DNA of 53,039 bases from Ruminococcus sp. FC2018 (GCF_000621805.1 NZ_JHXH01000015.1:1-53039), one strand, 5' to 3'. Counted from the stretch's first letter, positions 8,061 to 17,003 are shown. Numbers and translations are program-made. The notes: generated by a model from the letters alone, not told the origin.

Positions 8061-8942
8061 ATGAATATCAGCTACGACCACTACAGGATATTTTACTATG
8101 TTGTCAGATACGGCAGCTTTACCAAAGCGGCAAATGCCCTTACGAGCAATCAGCCGAACATTACAAGGGCTATAGGGATACTTGAATCAGAGCTTGGCTG
8201 CACGCTTTTTATCCGCACAAACAGAGGCGTTAAGCTGACGGCGGAAGGTCAGAAGCTGTACGAGCACATCAAGCCTGCTGTTGAGCAGATACAGACGGGA
8301 GAGGAGGAGCTTGCGCTGCGCAAGACGCTGCAATCGGGCATCATCTCGATAGGTGCCAGCGAGATAGCGCTGCGCTGCTTTTTGCTGCCCGTACTTGCAC
8401 AGTTTCACAAAAAATACAGCGGTGTCAAGCTGAGGATATCGAATTATTCAACGCCGCAGGCAATCACCGCTTTGCACAAGGGAGTTGTGGACATTGCGTT
8501 CGTTACCACACCCACAAGCGATATGAAGGGGCTGAAAGCGGTCAACATACAAAAAGTACGTGAGCTGCCCGTATGCTCGGCGGAGCTTGGACATCTGGCA
8601 AAAAAGTCACTGGGATATGACGAGATAGCACGCTATCCGCTTATCTCACTGAGCGAGGGAACGAAAAGCTATGATATGTACAGAGATATCTTTGTGCAAA
8701 ACGGCGTTGCTTTCGATCCCGATATTGAAGTTGCGACCGCAGATATGATACTGCCTATGGTCAGAAGCGGACTTGGCATAGGATTTGTTCCTGAGCCTTT
8801 TCTTAACGGTGTACAGGGAGTTATAAGGCTGAAGCTGAAAGGCAAGCCGCCCGAAAGACATATATGCTGTATCAAGACCGCACAGCATTCGCTCGGCAGC
8901 GCTGCAAGAGAGCTTGAAAGAATAGTGACAGCGGATCTTTGA
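8061..8942 (+). CDS. LysR-family transcriptional regulator
   Basis: The 293-residue protein has an N-terminal winged HTH (residues 6-65: FYYVVRYGSFTKAANALTSN, then TRAIGILESELGCTLF) and a periplasmic-binding-like effector domain (about 90-290). The length is standard. The neighbouring divergent MATE gene is the probable target. The small-molecule effector cannot be read from sequence. The start at 8061 is favoured by a GGAG at 8050-8053. Confidence 0.92.
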   Translation: MNISYDHYRIFYYVVRYGSFTKAANALTSNQPNITRAIGILESELGCTLFIRTNRGVKLTAEGQKLYEHIKPAVEQIQTGEEELALRKTLQSGIISIGASEIALRCFLLPVLAQFHKKYSGVKLRISNYSTPQAITALHKGVVDIAFVTTPTSDMKGLKAVNIQKVRELPVCSAELGHLAKKSLGYDEIARYPLISLSEGTKSYDMYRDIFVQNGVAFDPDIEVATADMILPMVRSGLGIGFVPEPFLNGVQGVIRLKLKGKPPERHICCIKTAQHSLGSAARELERIVTADL

Positions 8943-9067
8943 TACACACGTGGATCAGTATACAAAAAAAGAGCCGGTAAAACCGGTGATCTGCACTGCC
9001 ACGGAAAGCGGATACTACAGACTTATCCACTAAAATTGACGCTGAAGTCTTAACACCATATTACAAT

Positions 9068-9105
9068 AAAGGAGCTTTTGCACATCGCAGAAGCTCCTTT
9101 TGCTT
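9068..9105. terminator. Bidirectional terminator between lysR and the NSS gene
   Basis: AAAGGAGCTT (9068-9077) pairs with AAGCTCCTTT (9091-9100), with T-rich sequence on both sides. It sits between two convergent genes and can serve both. Confidence 0.8.
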
Positions 9106-9117
9106 TCTTTATATTCG

Positions 9118-10473
9118 TTACAGTATCCCTTTTACAAACACAGCCACTATGAGGACAGGAAGGACGTAATTGAAATAATACCTGAAAAACTTTGGGAACT
9201 TTACTCCCTTACCTGTGTTGCACTCTTCAAGGTATTTTTCAAATCCCCAGCCCCATTTCAATGTACAGAAAAGCAGGAAGACAAGTGAGCCAAGCGGCAG
9301 CAGCCAACTGCTGACGATATAGTCCTCACTGTCGAGAACTCCCATGTCGCCAATTATATGCAAATTCTTGAATACATTGAATCCGAGCACACATGGGATA
9401 CTTCCCACAAGCACGATAATGCAGTTGATTATTGACGACTTAACTCTGCTCATTTTCAAGTTGTCCATAAAGAACGCTACGAGTGACTCGAACACGGCAA
9501 TGACCGTTGAAAAGCTGGCAAAGGTCATGAACATGAAAAACAGCGAGCCCCAGATACGTCCGCCTTTCATATTTACAAAAACATTCGGCAGTGTTTCAAA
9601 TATCAGCGATGGACCGGCATCCGGCTCGATCCCGAATGAAAAGCAGGCAGGGAAAATGATAAGTCCTGCCATTATGGCAACGAATGTATCAAGCATTGAA
9701 ACTCGCAGTGCTTCGGATGGAAGGGTGTTGTCACGGCTCATGTAGCTTCCGAATATCTCCATTGAAGCTATGCCCACGCTGAGTGTGAAAAATGCCTGGT
9801 TCATAGCATTTACAATGACTTTGCCAAGCCCTATCTCCCTGACCTTAGCCAGATCGGGAACAAGGTAAAAGCTGAGTCCCTTCGAGCTGCCTTTGAGCAT
9901 TATACTGTTCACGGCAAGAACGACAATGAGAAGCAGCAATGCGCCCATCATTATCTTGCTGAGCCTTTCTATTCCGCCTTTCAAGCCTTTGGAGCAGATG
10001 AAAAATCCTGCAATGACCACTATCGCCATCCATATACCAAGCTCAAGGGGTGAATCGAGCATCGAGTTGAACACGCCCTTTATCTCCTCGGTGGACATTG
10101 ACGGTTTGAATTCACCAGCGGCGAACTTTACAAAGTAATCCGACATCCAGCCCGAAACGGTAGTGTAATACATCATCAGCAGGTAACAGCCGATTATGCA
10201 CACCCAACCGTGAATATGCCATTTTCCGTGTTCTCCCTCAAGCGTGTGAAACGCCTGCACGGCACTCTTGCGGCTGGCTCTGCCGACGGCATATTCCATA
10301 GTCAGCACGGGAACACCAAGTATCAGCAGGAACACAAGGTATATCAAAACAAACAGACCGCCGCCGTTCTGCCCGACGATGTACGGAAACCGCCATACGT
10401 TGCCTATACCTATTGCACAGCCCGCACTTACGAGCAAAAATCCAATTCTTGAACCGAAACGTTCTCTTTTCAT
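9118..10473 (-). CDS. Neurotransmitter:sodium symporter (NSS/SNF family)
   Basis: The 451-residue protein has the bacterial NSS signature: GFLLVSAGCAIGIGNVWRFP then YIVGQNGGGLFVLIYL, where the unwound TM1 binds Na+ and substrate, followed by about ten more hydrophobic segments. Bacterial members of 11 TM segments import amino acids with Na+. I place the start at 10473 (MKRERFGSR) because a GGGAAGTG site precedes it. The upstream frame extension is not conserved in style. No partner genes are adjacent. Confidence 0.92.
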   Translation of the reverse strand: MKRERFGSRIGFLLVSAGCAIGIGNVWRFPYIVGQNGGGLFVLIYLVFLLILGVPVLTMEYAVGRASRKSAVQAFHTLEGEHGKWHIHGWVCIIGCYLLMMYYTTVSGWMSDYFVKFAAGEFKPSMSTEEIKGVFNSMLDSPLELGIWMAIVVIAGFFICSKGLKGGIERLSKIMMGALLLLIVVLAVNSIMLKGSSKGLSFYLVPDLAKVREIGLGKVIVNAMNQAFFTLSVGIASMEIFGSYMSRDNTLPSEALRVSMLDTFVAIMAGLIIFPACFSFGIEPDAGPSLIFETLPNVFVNMKGGRIWGSLFFMFMTFASFSTVIAVFESLVAFFMDNLKMSRVKSSIINCIIVLVGSIPCVLGFNVFKNLHIIGDMGVLDSEDYIVSSWLLPLGSLVFLLFCTLKWGWGFEKYLEECNTGKGVKFPKFFRYYFNYVLPVLIVAVFVKGIL

Positions 10474-10827
10474 AATACACTTCCCGATCCGCAGGCACGG
10501 CAATAATTCTGTAATGCACCTGCATATCCTTATTTTTTCCTATTATATCAATGATGTGTGAACATTTCTACACATTGCAAAAAAAGAACCGTTTATTCGT
10601 TCTCATTGCGTTGGATAAACGGTCAAATAAACGTTTGAAGTGTTTATGAAAAGGTCATCCGGATCGGCACAGATAGCGGTGATAAACAAGGGAATTTTGA
10701 AAAACCGGGTTTTTTCAAAGATATACTATCCTCGGTTTTTCACTTTTCTGCTAACTTATGCGATCTCCTTTGCGTTATCTATTATTCAGTCTTTTTCTTT
10801 TTTAAATACTCATTGCGTAGGTCACAG
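10474..10827. other. Intergenic region with hairpins and NSS promoter
   Basis: An extended -10 (TGATATAAT on minus, 10542-10549) lies upstream of the NSS gene. A hairpin ACCGTTTAT / ATAAACGGT occurs near 10591-10621, and an inverted repeat TTTGAAAAA / TTTTTTCAAA near 10695-10719. A 68-codon plus frame here has no ribosome site. I see no gene. Confidence 0.5.
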
Positions 10828-11164
10828 TCACGTACGCAAGATTTGACTCAAAGATCCCGCCATGCTGTTCCCCTGTGAACACTCTCTTCCTGTGACGTCT
10901 TTTGCAGTGAACGGATGACAGTTCTGCGTACAGACCGATCCCACGGTCGCAAAGCGGATATGTCCAAGCAGTGACGTCTGTGGAGTTATCTGCTCCAATA
11001 TCTCTTTAAGGCGCTCACTGTCGCTTGCTTTGACACCTTCTCTGTATGTACCGCCGCTGTATCTTATTCCCCAGCCATGGAGATTCTTATCACAATGCGA
11101 GAAAAACTCCCGCAGCTGTGTGCGAATATCGGTAGGCTCTTTTGCGGAAAGCCCGAGAAGATCG
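10828..11164 (-). pseudogene. Class II glutamine amidotransferase fragment
   Basis: The minus strand reads REFFSHCDKNLHGWGIRY, then LLGHIRFATVGSV and QNCHPFTAKDVTGRE, a recognisable part of class II amidotransferase-like (YafJ-type) proteins. The N-terminal catalytic Cys (MCGL) is missing, and the C-terminal half is replaced by unrelated sequence ending at 10828. It is joined out of frame to a cysteine desulfurase fragment, so it is non-functional. Confidence 0.6.
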
Positions 11165-11390
11165 CCTGATTGTCCGCTTCGCTGCCGCCGGAGGTAAAGT
11201 AGATCTCTCTCGCCTTACAGCCCAGACAGTCAGCGATCGTATGCCTTGCCTCAAACAGCGCCTCAGCAGCTATCTGTCCGACAGAGTGAAGGCTCGACGG
11301 ATTTCCGTAGACTTCGTTCATATACCTTGTGACAGTATTTATCACCGACTCACTCATCCGCGTAGTTGCGGCGTTATCCATGTATATCAT
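11064..11390 (-). pseudogene. Cysteine desulfurase (NifS/IscS-like) N-terminal fragment
   Basis: The frame starts MIYMDNAATTRMSESVI, then YGNPSSLHSVG, and reaches FTSGGSEADNQAI. These are the N-terminal landmarks of PLP-dependent class V aminotransferases of the NifS type. After about residue 78 the homology ends and the frame runs over an amidotransferase fragment in another frame. The PLP lysine and catalytic Cys regions are missing. A deletion between two genes explains the junction near 11164. Confidence 0.75.
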
Positions 11391-11787
11391 TATATTTCAC
11401 CTATTTTATATTTCCTATCAATTAAGTAGGTAAGCAGTGTTATAGCACTTACTGAACAGTTTGTCAAGAGAAAAAACAAACATGAAGCAAGTCAAGCTTG
11501 ATGAGCAACTGCATTTGCTCGCAAACCATGACCAAGCCGCTAATACAAATATTATGGGCAATAATCTCATCTCACATAGCTTGAAAAACAAGCTATCAGA
11601 AATCTAAGCTGAATTTATGATAATTACAAACAACTTATAGATGCCGGCAGTTTTGCTTGTCGTTTATAATTTGTTTACGAAGTATTCTTGCTTAACGCTT
11701 ATTTTTATACTATAATCATAAGCAGCCTGATAGGTGTTAAAACATATTTATATAGAACCAAAAAGACGGTTCATGGAGGTCGAACAT
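11391..11787 (+). promoter_or_regulatory. Intergenic region with the SGNH-lipoprotein promoter
   Basis: TTGCTT (11688-11693), a 17-bp spacer and TATAAT (11711-11716) form a good promoter for the gene at 11788. A perfect hairpin ATAGCTTG / CAAGCTAT lies at 11576-11596 without a strong T-run. Nothing else is recognisable in this 400-bp stretch. Confidence 0.65.
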
Positions 11788-12747
11788 ATGAAAAAGTTAG
11801 CAGCAATTTGTCTTTGCGTTATTCTGGCGGTTTCCATGGTGTCCTGCGGAAGCTCATCCGGCAATACAGACAGTAAGGATCCAAGCAGCGGTTCTGCATC
11901 AAGCCGGGCGGAAAGCAGCACTCCGGATTCAAGCAAGGTTGAAAGCAGCAATTCGGATTCAAACAATGCAGAAAGCAGCAATTCAGATTCAAGTAATGCG
12001 GAAATCAAAAGCTTCACTGAACTAGACGATTATCAAAATTGGGCTAAGGAAACCGGATACACTAATAACTATCTTTGTGCCCGTGGAATTGAAGGGATCA
12101 ACATGGACTATTTCCACACACTGCCCGGCGAAAAGGCATATACTTCCGGTAAGATAGTGATAGGCGACAGCAGATGCTGTCAGATGGGCATTTTACAGCA
12201 TAGAAACGGAAAGGCTGACTTTGCGGATTTTGCGATCTGGGGCGGTCATTTTACACATGGTGTTGATCCGGCGGCTATGAATGATGAACTTATCTCAGAG
12301 GTCACCAACTGCTTCAAGGCGCAGATCGAGGCTTGCGGCGAATGTAAGATCTATTTCTTTGCCACTGTCAATGACTACGATTTCCAGAAGAACAACAATG
12401 CGGACAATATAAAGGGCGCAGTTTCTGCTGCTGAAAAACTTGCCGCTTTGAGCTATGATTACAACGGCAAAACATATCACCCACACATCAGCATAATCGG
12501 TTTTGAAGGCAGCTCAAAAACAGAGAAAGTTTACGGTATCGAACCCGCAGATTTCAACCGTTATGTTGAGGATTACAACAAAAAGCTGCTTGATGCCATA
12601 AAGGCAAGCGGTACTATAAAGGGCTGTGCAGATACTTTCACCACCGTTGCTAAAATAAACGACGATAAGGTAAGCTTTATCACTGACCAGCTGCATTACA
12701 GTGACGAAACTCTCGGAAAGCTTATTGAATACGTCAAGGCTCACTGA
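11788..12747 (+). CDS. SGNH-hydrolase-like lipoprotein
   Basis: The 319-residue product has a lipoprotein signal (MKKLAAICLCVILAVSMVSC), then a Ser/Asn/Asp-rich linker (about residues 22-75) encoded by three 30-bp tandem repeats (11911-12000), then a globular domain. Landmarks of an SGNH/GDSL fold are IVIGDSRCCQMG (block I Ser), FFATVNDYDF (Asn block) and TDQLHYSDET (Asp-x-x-His block). The likely role is esterase or acyl-modifying work at the outer face of the membrane. The start at 11788 has a GGAGGT site; an upstream in-frame ATG lacks one. A terminator follows. Confidence 0.7.
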   Translation: MKKLAAICLCVILAVSMVSCGSSSGNTDSKDPSSGSASSRAESSTPDSSKVESSNSDSNNAESSNSDSSNAEIKSFTELDDYQNWAKETGYTNNYLCARGIEGINMDYFHTLPGEKAYTSGKIVIGDSRCCQMGILQHRNGKADFADFAIWGGHFTHGVDPAAMNDELISEVTNCFKAQIEACGECKIYFFATVNDYDFQKNNNADNIKGAVSAAEKLAALSYDYNGKTYHPHISIIGFEGSSKTEKVYGIEPADFNRYVEDYNKKLLDAIKASGTIKGCADTFTTVAKINDDKVSFITDQLHYSDETLGKLIEYVKAH

Positions 12748-12781
12748 GTTTTCTGTCCGAAGAGAACGGGATACATAAAAC

Positions 12782-12816
12782 AAAGCAGGACTACCCGGGG
12801 GCAGTCCTGCTTTTTC
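12782..12816 (+). terminator. Rho-independent terminator
   Basis: AAAGCAGGACT pairs with AGTCCTGCTTT followed by TTC. It ends the SGNH lipoprotein transcript and could also act for the convergent gene. Confidence 0.85.
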
Positions 12817-12871
12817 ATTTGTCAAGTATTATCGGATATCGTTTACGATAGTTCAAGAGCTGCCGGATCCG

Positions 12872-13696
12872 TCAGTCTTTAGTCTCAACCTTTTTGATGT
12901 CATCCGACTGGTCTTTTGTCAGATCAAGCGACGGAAACTTCTCTGTATTCGGAAGCTGCATATTAAAGCCCTGTGTGCAGTCTATTTTCAGCTCTGCACT
13001 GTCGATGTCCAGATCAAGCACGTGTCCGCCGTACTTTTTGTCCTTTGAAACAAAGTGCAGATGCCAGCCGGCAGCATTTAGGTCTTTCATGTACTGCGGG
13101 CAGTACAGCGCAACAACAGTGCCCTCTATATTATCCCAGCTGAATTCTCTCTGGTCGGTTTTAAGTGCCTCTGCAAGCGGCTTGTATGGCTGCTCCTGTT
13201 TCAGCTCGCTGCGTGCGTGCATCTTTTTAAAAGTGCCGTCTATCCTTACCATATAAAACTGGTTTTTGCCCAGCTTTTCTACCTTTTCATCAAGCAGCTT
13301 TTTTATGTCCGCAATATTTGCTATGCCGCTTATATCCTGCTTTTCATCTGTATCAAAGAATGTGACGTTGGCAAAAGGGATAGTCTCGTCATCAGGTGCC
13401 GCTTCTATTGAGCCGTCCGATTTTGCTCTGTAAACTGTTCCGTCCACCATGATAAGTTCGCCGTTAACGCCCTCGAATGTTCCTATGCCCGTATCCCCTT
13501 TTTGTTTCAACTCCTTGACGCTGACGCTACCGTAATAGTCGCCGAGTGTCAGACCCTGCAAAAGCGATACCTGATAGATAGTTTCTCTGTCAGCCTTCGG
13601 AGTTTCGTCCTTCTTGATTTCGCTTGATGATGAGCTGTCACCGCATGAAGTAAGCATTGCAAGTGCAAGTGCGCACATCAGCATTTTCTTCTTCAT
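12872..13696 (-). CDS. alsD: Alpha-acetolactate decarboxylase, lipoprotein form
   Basis: The body matches AlsD/BudA closely: IYQVSLLQGLTLGDYYG, GDTGIGTFEGVNGELI then DGTVYRAKSDG, FYMVRIDGTFKKMHARS, GWHLHFVSKDKKYGGHVLD and LPNTEKF. The HxH and GGH histidines are the known Zn ligands and are intact. The enzyme converts acetolactate to acetoin. Unusually, it starts with a lipoprotein signal (MKKKMLMCALALAMLTSC) and a short polar linker, so it should sit outside the membrane. Length (274) is the enzyme plus about 35 residues. It has its own perfect-spacing promoter. No acetolactate synthase gene is nearby. Confidence 0.88.
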   Translation of the reverse strand: MKKKMLMCALALAMLTSCGDSSSSSEIKKDETPKADRETIYQVSLLQGLTLGDYYGSVSVKELKQKGDTGIGTFEGVNGELIMVDGTVYRAKSDGSIEAAPDDETIPFANVTFFDTDEKQDISGIANIADIKKLLDEKVEKLGKNQFYMVRIDGTFKKMHARSELKQEQPYKPLAEALKTDQREFSWDNIEGTVVALYCPQYMKDLNAAGWHLHFVSKDKKYGGHVLDLDIDSAELKIDCTQGFNMQLPNTEKFPSLDLTKDQSDDIKKVETKD

Positions 13697-13733
13697 ATAT
13701 ATGACCCGCCTTCCTTAAAATGATTATACCGGT

Positions 13734-13762
13734 ATTATACATCACCACAAGTCCGCTGTCAA
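13734..13762 (-). promoter_or_regulatory. Consensus promoter of the acetolactate decarboxylase gene
   Basis: On the minus strand TTGACA, a 17-bp spacer and TATAAT; this is a perfect sigma-A consensus. Confidence 0.85.
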
Positions 13763-13801
13763 TTATTATACAATTTGTTTCACAATAATCCGTTTCCATG
13801 A

Positions 13802-13830
13802 TTGACACGGGCTTGGTAAAATGTTATAAT
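13802..13830 (+). promoter_or_regulatory. Consensus promoter of the GGDEF gene
   Basis: TTGACA (13802-13807), a 17-bp spacer and TATAAT (13825-13830), 31 bp before the start codon. Confidence 0.85.
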
Positions 13831-13861
13831 CAGTTCAGATAAAATCTTCACGGAGGTCTGT

Positions 13862-15070
13862 ATGATCTATTCGAGTATAGGCATTGTGGCGATGCTTGTG
13901 CAGCTCATAATAAACTACGATGTGTTTATGAATAAAACAAGCTCCAGCATCGGGCAAAAGCACAAGTCATACCGCCACTTTCTCATTGGCTCTGTTTTAT
14001 ATTATATTACCGATATCATTTGGGGCTTTCTGGATGAACACAAGCTGAACAAGCTGCTTTACGCCGATACTGTACTGTATTTTCTGGCGATGTGTCTTAT
14101 GGTAATGCTGTGGACATCCTACACCACCGACTACCTTGACGAAAAGACCCGTTTCGGCAAGGCTTTAAGATCAGTGGGAAAGGCGTTCTTTGCCATGTCA
14201 GTTCCTGCTGTGATCATCAATTTCTTTTACCCGATCCTATTTGATGTCACAGACGAATGCGAATATAAGGCGGGAAGTATCCGTTATATCATTCTGATGA
14301 TCCAGATATTCCTGTTTCTGCTCTCATCGCTGCACACACTGGTGCTGAGCACAAAAACTTCAGCGGAAAAAAAGGTACGCTACCGTGCTATCGGTGCTTT
14401 CGGTATTGTTATGACGGCATTGATAGCTGTGCAGATATACAATCCTCTGTTGCCGGTATATTCGGTTGGATGTATGCTGGGAACATGTATGCTGCACACC
14501 TTTATCTACGAGGACGAAAAGGCTGAATACCGCATCAAGCTGGAAAAGCTATTGCAGCAGGAAAAAGAGTCAACAGAGGCACTGCGTACCGCAAGGACAG
14601 CTGCCAACACCGACCCTCTTACCGGAGTGAAAAGCCGTCATGCTTACATTGAGATCACAGCACGGATAGACAGAAGCATAGAGGCAGGGAAAAATGACGA
14701 GTTCGGAGTCATCGTGTGCGATATCAACGACCTGAAAAAGATCAACGACACCGTCGGTCACGAGGAAGGTGACAGATACATACGTGACGGTTGTATGATG
14801 GTGTGCAAAAAGTTCGCACACAGTCCTGTTTTCCGAATAGGCGGCGACGAGTTTGCGGTTATTCTGGAAAGAAGCGATTACGACAACCGGGAGCAGCTTT
14901 TATCTGAGTTTAATGAGCAGGTGGAGCAAAACCAGCGGCAAAAGCTTGTTGAGGTCTCGGCGGGTATGGCTGTTTTTGAAGCCGGGAACGACTCGTCATT
15001 CTCCGATGTCTTTGAACGTGCGGATAAAAAAATGTACGAAAGGAAAAAAATACTCAAAGCAATACAATAG
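13862..15070 (+). CDS. Membrane-bound diguanylate cyclase (GGDEF)
   Basis: The 402-residue protein has about six or seven hydrophobic segments (residues 1-215), a coiled-coil linker (RIKLEKLLQQEKESTEALRT) and a C-terminal GGDEF domain (about 240-400). Its active site FRIGGDEFAVIL and the upstream NTDPLTGVKSRHAY motif are intact, so it should make cyclic di-GMP from GTP. No RxxD inhibitory site is visible upstream of GGDEF. A GGAGG site precedes the ATG, and a terminator follows directly. The sensory input of the membrane part is unknown. Confidence 0.9.
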   Translation: MIYSSIGIVAMLVQLIINYDVFMNKTSSSIGQKHKSYRHFLIGSVLYYITDIIWGFLDEHKLNKLLYADTVLYFLAMCLMVMLWTSYTTDYLDEKTRFGKALRSVGKAFFAMSVPAVIINFFYPILFDVTDECEYKAGSIRYIILMIQIFLFLLSSLHTLVLSTKTSAEKKVRYRAIGAFGIVMTALIAVQIYNPLLPVYSVGCMLGTCMLHTFIYEDEKAEYRIKLEKLLQQEKESTEALRTARTAANTDPLTGVKSRHAYIEITARIDRSIEAGKNDEFGVIVCDINDLKKINDTVGHEEGDRYIRDGCMMVCKKFAHSPVFRIGGDEFAVILERSDYDNREQLLSEFNEQVEQNQRQKLVEVSAGMAVFEAGNDSSFSDVFERADKKMYERKKILKAIQ

Positions 15071-15088
15071 TTTGGATGTTACACTATG

Positions 15089-15127
15089 ACCCGGACGAGT
15101 TTTATCTCTTCCGGGTTTTCTTTTTTA
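15089..15127 (+). terminator. Rho-independent terminator after the GGDEF gene
   Basis: ACCCGGA pairs with TCCGGGT, followed by TTTCTTTTTT. Confidence 0.85.
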
Positions 15128-15240
15128 TGCTTAAAGCTATGGCTGATACCGGGTCTTAACTTAACATAAATGCACGTAAGCATTGTATACAAGCCACATT
15201 ATCACACATACTAATCTCAAAAACACTTACGGAGGCAGAT

Positions 15241-15948
15241 ATGGGACTTTTAACCACTGTGTGGACATCTGTGCTGAGCATCATCGTGCTCTTTATCCTT
15301 ACAAAACTTATGGGCAACAAACAGCTCTCGCAGCTGAGTATGTTTGACTATATCATCGGCATTTCGATAGGCTCTATCGCAGCGGAGTGTTCCTTTGAAA
15401 ACCAGCACCCCGAGCGAATGGTTGTTGCAATGCTGATCTATGCACTGAGTGCGTACGCTGTTTCAAAGATCACCGAGAAGTCCACCCATATGCGTAAGCT
15501 GCTTATAGGCAGACCTCTGATACTTTTCCACAATGGCAAGCTGTATCGTGAAAATCTCAAAAAAGCCCGTATCGACATCAGCGATTTTCTCACCCATTGC
15601 CGAAATCAAGGGTACTTTGACCTCTCAAAGCTGAGAACAGCCGTATTTGAGTACAACGGCTCTCTGAGCCTGCTGCCTGTTGACAGCGACAGACCTCTCA
15701 CGCCGTCAGACGTTCAGCTTGAGCCTGTGCAGGAGGAGATAATGGTCAACGTTATCCTCGACGGACACATCAACGACGCAAATCTCAAAAAGGCTGGATT
15801 TGAACGCATCTGGCTGGAAAAACAGCTGAACAAGCAAGGCTACAAAAGCGCAAAGGAGATATTTCTCGGCATAGCAGATACCGTCAAAAAAACGCTCCAG
15901 CTTTATCCTATGGACGTTAAAAACCAAACAATGGACCCCTTTGAATAA
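15241..15948 (+). CDS. DUF421 membrane protein (YetF/YrbG-like)
   Basis: The 235-residue product has three N-terminal hydrophobic segments with the family landmarks LTKLMGNKQLSQLSMFDYII and GISIGSIAAE, then a cytoplasmic domain (LIGRPLILFHNGKLYRENL, LRTAVFEYNGSLSLLPV). It fits the DUF421 family; members are sporulation or envelope-associated membrane proteins of unclear activity. A GGAGG site sits before the ATG. It is the first of a three-gene plus-strand run with the SOD and amidase genes, separated by 48 bp. Confidence 0.85.
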   Translation: MGLLTTVWTSVLSIIVLFILTKLMGNKQLSQLSMFDYIIGISIGSIAAECSFENQHPERMVVAMLIYALSAYAVSKITEKSTHMRKLLIGRPLILFHNGKLYRENLKKARIDISDFLTHCRNQGYFDLSKLRTAVFEYNGSLSLLPVDSDRPLTPSDVQLEPVQEEIMVNVILDGHINDANLKKAGFERIWLEKQLNKQGYKSAKEIFLGIADTVKKTLQLYPMDVKNQTMDPFE

Positions 15949-15996
15949 CCGATTTAAGCCTACGGGCATATTATCATAACAGGAGGATAATATGCT

Positions 15997-16488
15997 ATGA
16001 ACAGACCGGATCATGATCGTAACGCACTTATTCAAAGGCAGCCTCAGGCAGCAGCGATACTCACCCCGCGCAAAGAATATCCCGATATACGGGGCACTGT
16101 CAGGTTCTATTCCGCAAATGACGGTACGGTGGTATATGCCCACGTCAGCGGGCTGCCCCACTCATCTGACAAATGCAGTCAGGAGTTTTTCGGATTTCAC
16201 ATACACGGTGGAAAATCATGTACAGGCAATTCAGACGACCCGTTTTCCGATGCAGGAAAGCATTTTGACAAAAATAACTGTCCCCACCCGTTACATTCCG
16301 GAGACCTTCCGCCCCTTCTGGGAAACAACGGAAAAGCAATATCCGTATTTCTGAGCAACAGGTTTTCGGTTGAAGACATTATAGGAAAGACAATAGTGAT
16401 CCACAGCAAGCCCGATGATTTTACCACCCAGCCCGGCGGAAATGCAGGCAAGAAAATAGCCTGCGGCGTTATAAGAGCTGTGAGGTAA
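15997..16488 (+). CDS. sodC: Cu/Zn superoxide dismutase family protein
   Basis: The 163-residue protein contains the SodC metal site: FGFHIHGG (two Cu ligands), GKHFDKNNCPHPLHSGDLPP (bridging and Zn His plus Asp) and TIVIHSKPDDF (last Cu His), with paired Cys before and after and a GGNAGKKIACGVI tail. It should dismutate superoxide. No signal peptide is visible (it starts MNRPDHDRN), so it appears cytoplasmic, unlike most bacterial SodC. The AGGAGG site fits the ATG at 15997; an ATG at 15992 is followed at once by a stop. The next gene starts 6 bp downstream. Confidence 0.88.
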   Translation: MNRPDHDRNALIQRQPQAAAILTPRKEYPDIRGTVRFYSANDGTVVYAHVSGLPHSSDKCSQEFFGFHIHGGKSCTGNSDDPFSDAGKHFDKNNCPHPLHSGDLPPLLGNNGKAISVFLSNRFSVEDIIGKTIVIHSKPDDFTTQPGGNAGKKIACGVIRAVR

Positions 16489-16494
16489 AAAGGT

Positions 16495-16983
16495 ATGGGA
16501 GAATATCCGCTCAACGTAAAGGCAGAGATCGAGTATGCCCGCAGGTGGGCTTTTTCCCACAATCCTGCCTACTATAATTTTGAAAACATCGGCGGCGACT
16601 GCACAAATTTCATTTCCCAGTGCCTTTACGCAGGGGGTGCGGTCATGAATTATACCAAAGACACAGGCTGGTATTACAATTCTCCCTCTGACCGTGCGGC
16701 AGCCTGGACAGGGGTGGAGCAGTTCTATCGCTTTATTGTGACAAACACAGGCACAGGACCTTTCGGCAGCGTCGTTGCCCTTGAACAAGCAGCAGCGGGA
16801 GATGTGATACAGCTGAGCACCAACGGCAGGTTTCATCACAGCTTGCTTGTAATAGATGTACGACAGGGCGTCCCCTACGTTGCCGCACACACCTTTGCTG
16901 CATTTGACCGTGCGCTGACCACATACCAATATGACGGTATCCGCTGTGTGAGAATAATAGGCGCAAGGAAAAATCGGTACTGA
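16495..16983 (+). CDS. Putative amidase domain protein (Amidase_6)
   Basis: The 162-residue product matches the small Cys-peptidase-like amidase family: IGGDCTNFISQCLYAGG carries the nucleophile Cys, GRFHHSLLVIDV and AAHTFAAFDRAL the catalytic His region. Family members are often found in spore or envelope settings and probably cut peptide or amide bonds. Here no signal peptide is present. It starts 6 bp after the SOD stop behind a GAGGT site, so the two are co-translated. A bidirectional terminator follows. Confidence 0.85.
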   Translation: MGEYPLNVKAEIEYARRWAFSHNPAYYNFENIGGDCTNFISQCLYAGGAVMNYTKDTGWYYNSPSDRAAAWTGVEQFYRFIVTNTGTGPFGSVVALEQAAAGDVIQLSTNGRFHHSLLVIDVRQGVPYVAAHTFAAFDRALTTYQYDGIRCVRIIGARKNRY

Positions 16984-17003
16984 GCTGTAAAACGAGCAAA
17001 AAA

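Noticed and set aside
10640-10846. 68-codon plus-strand frame after the NSS gene
   Set aside because: No ribosome site, and it spans hairpins; likely non-coding.
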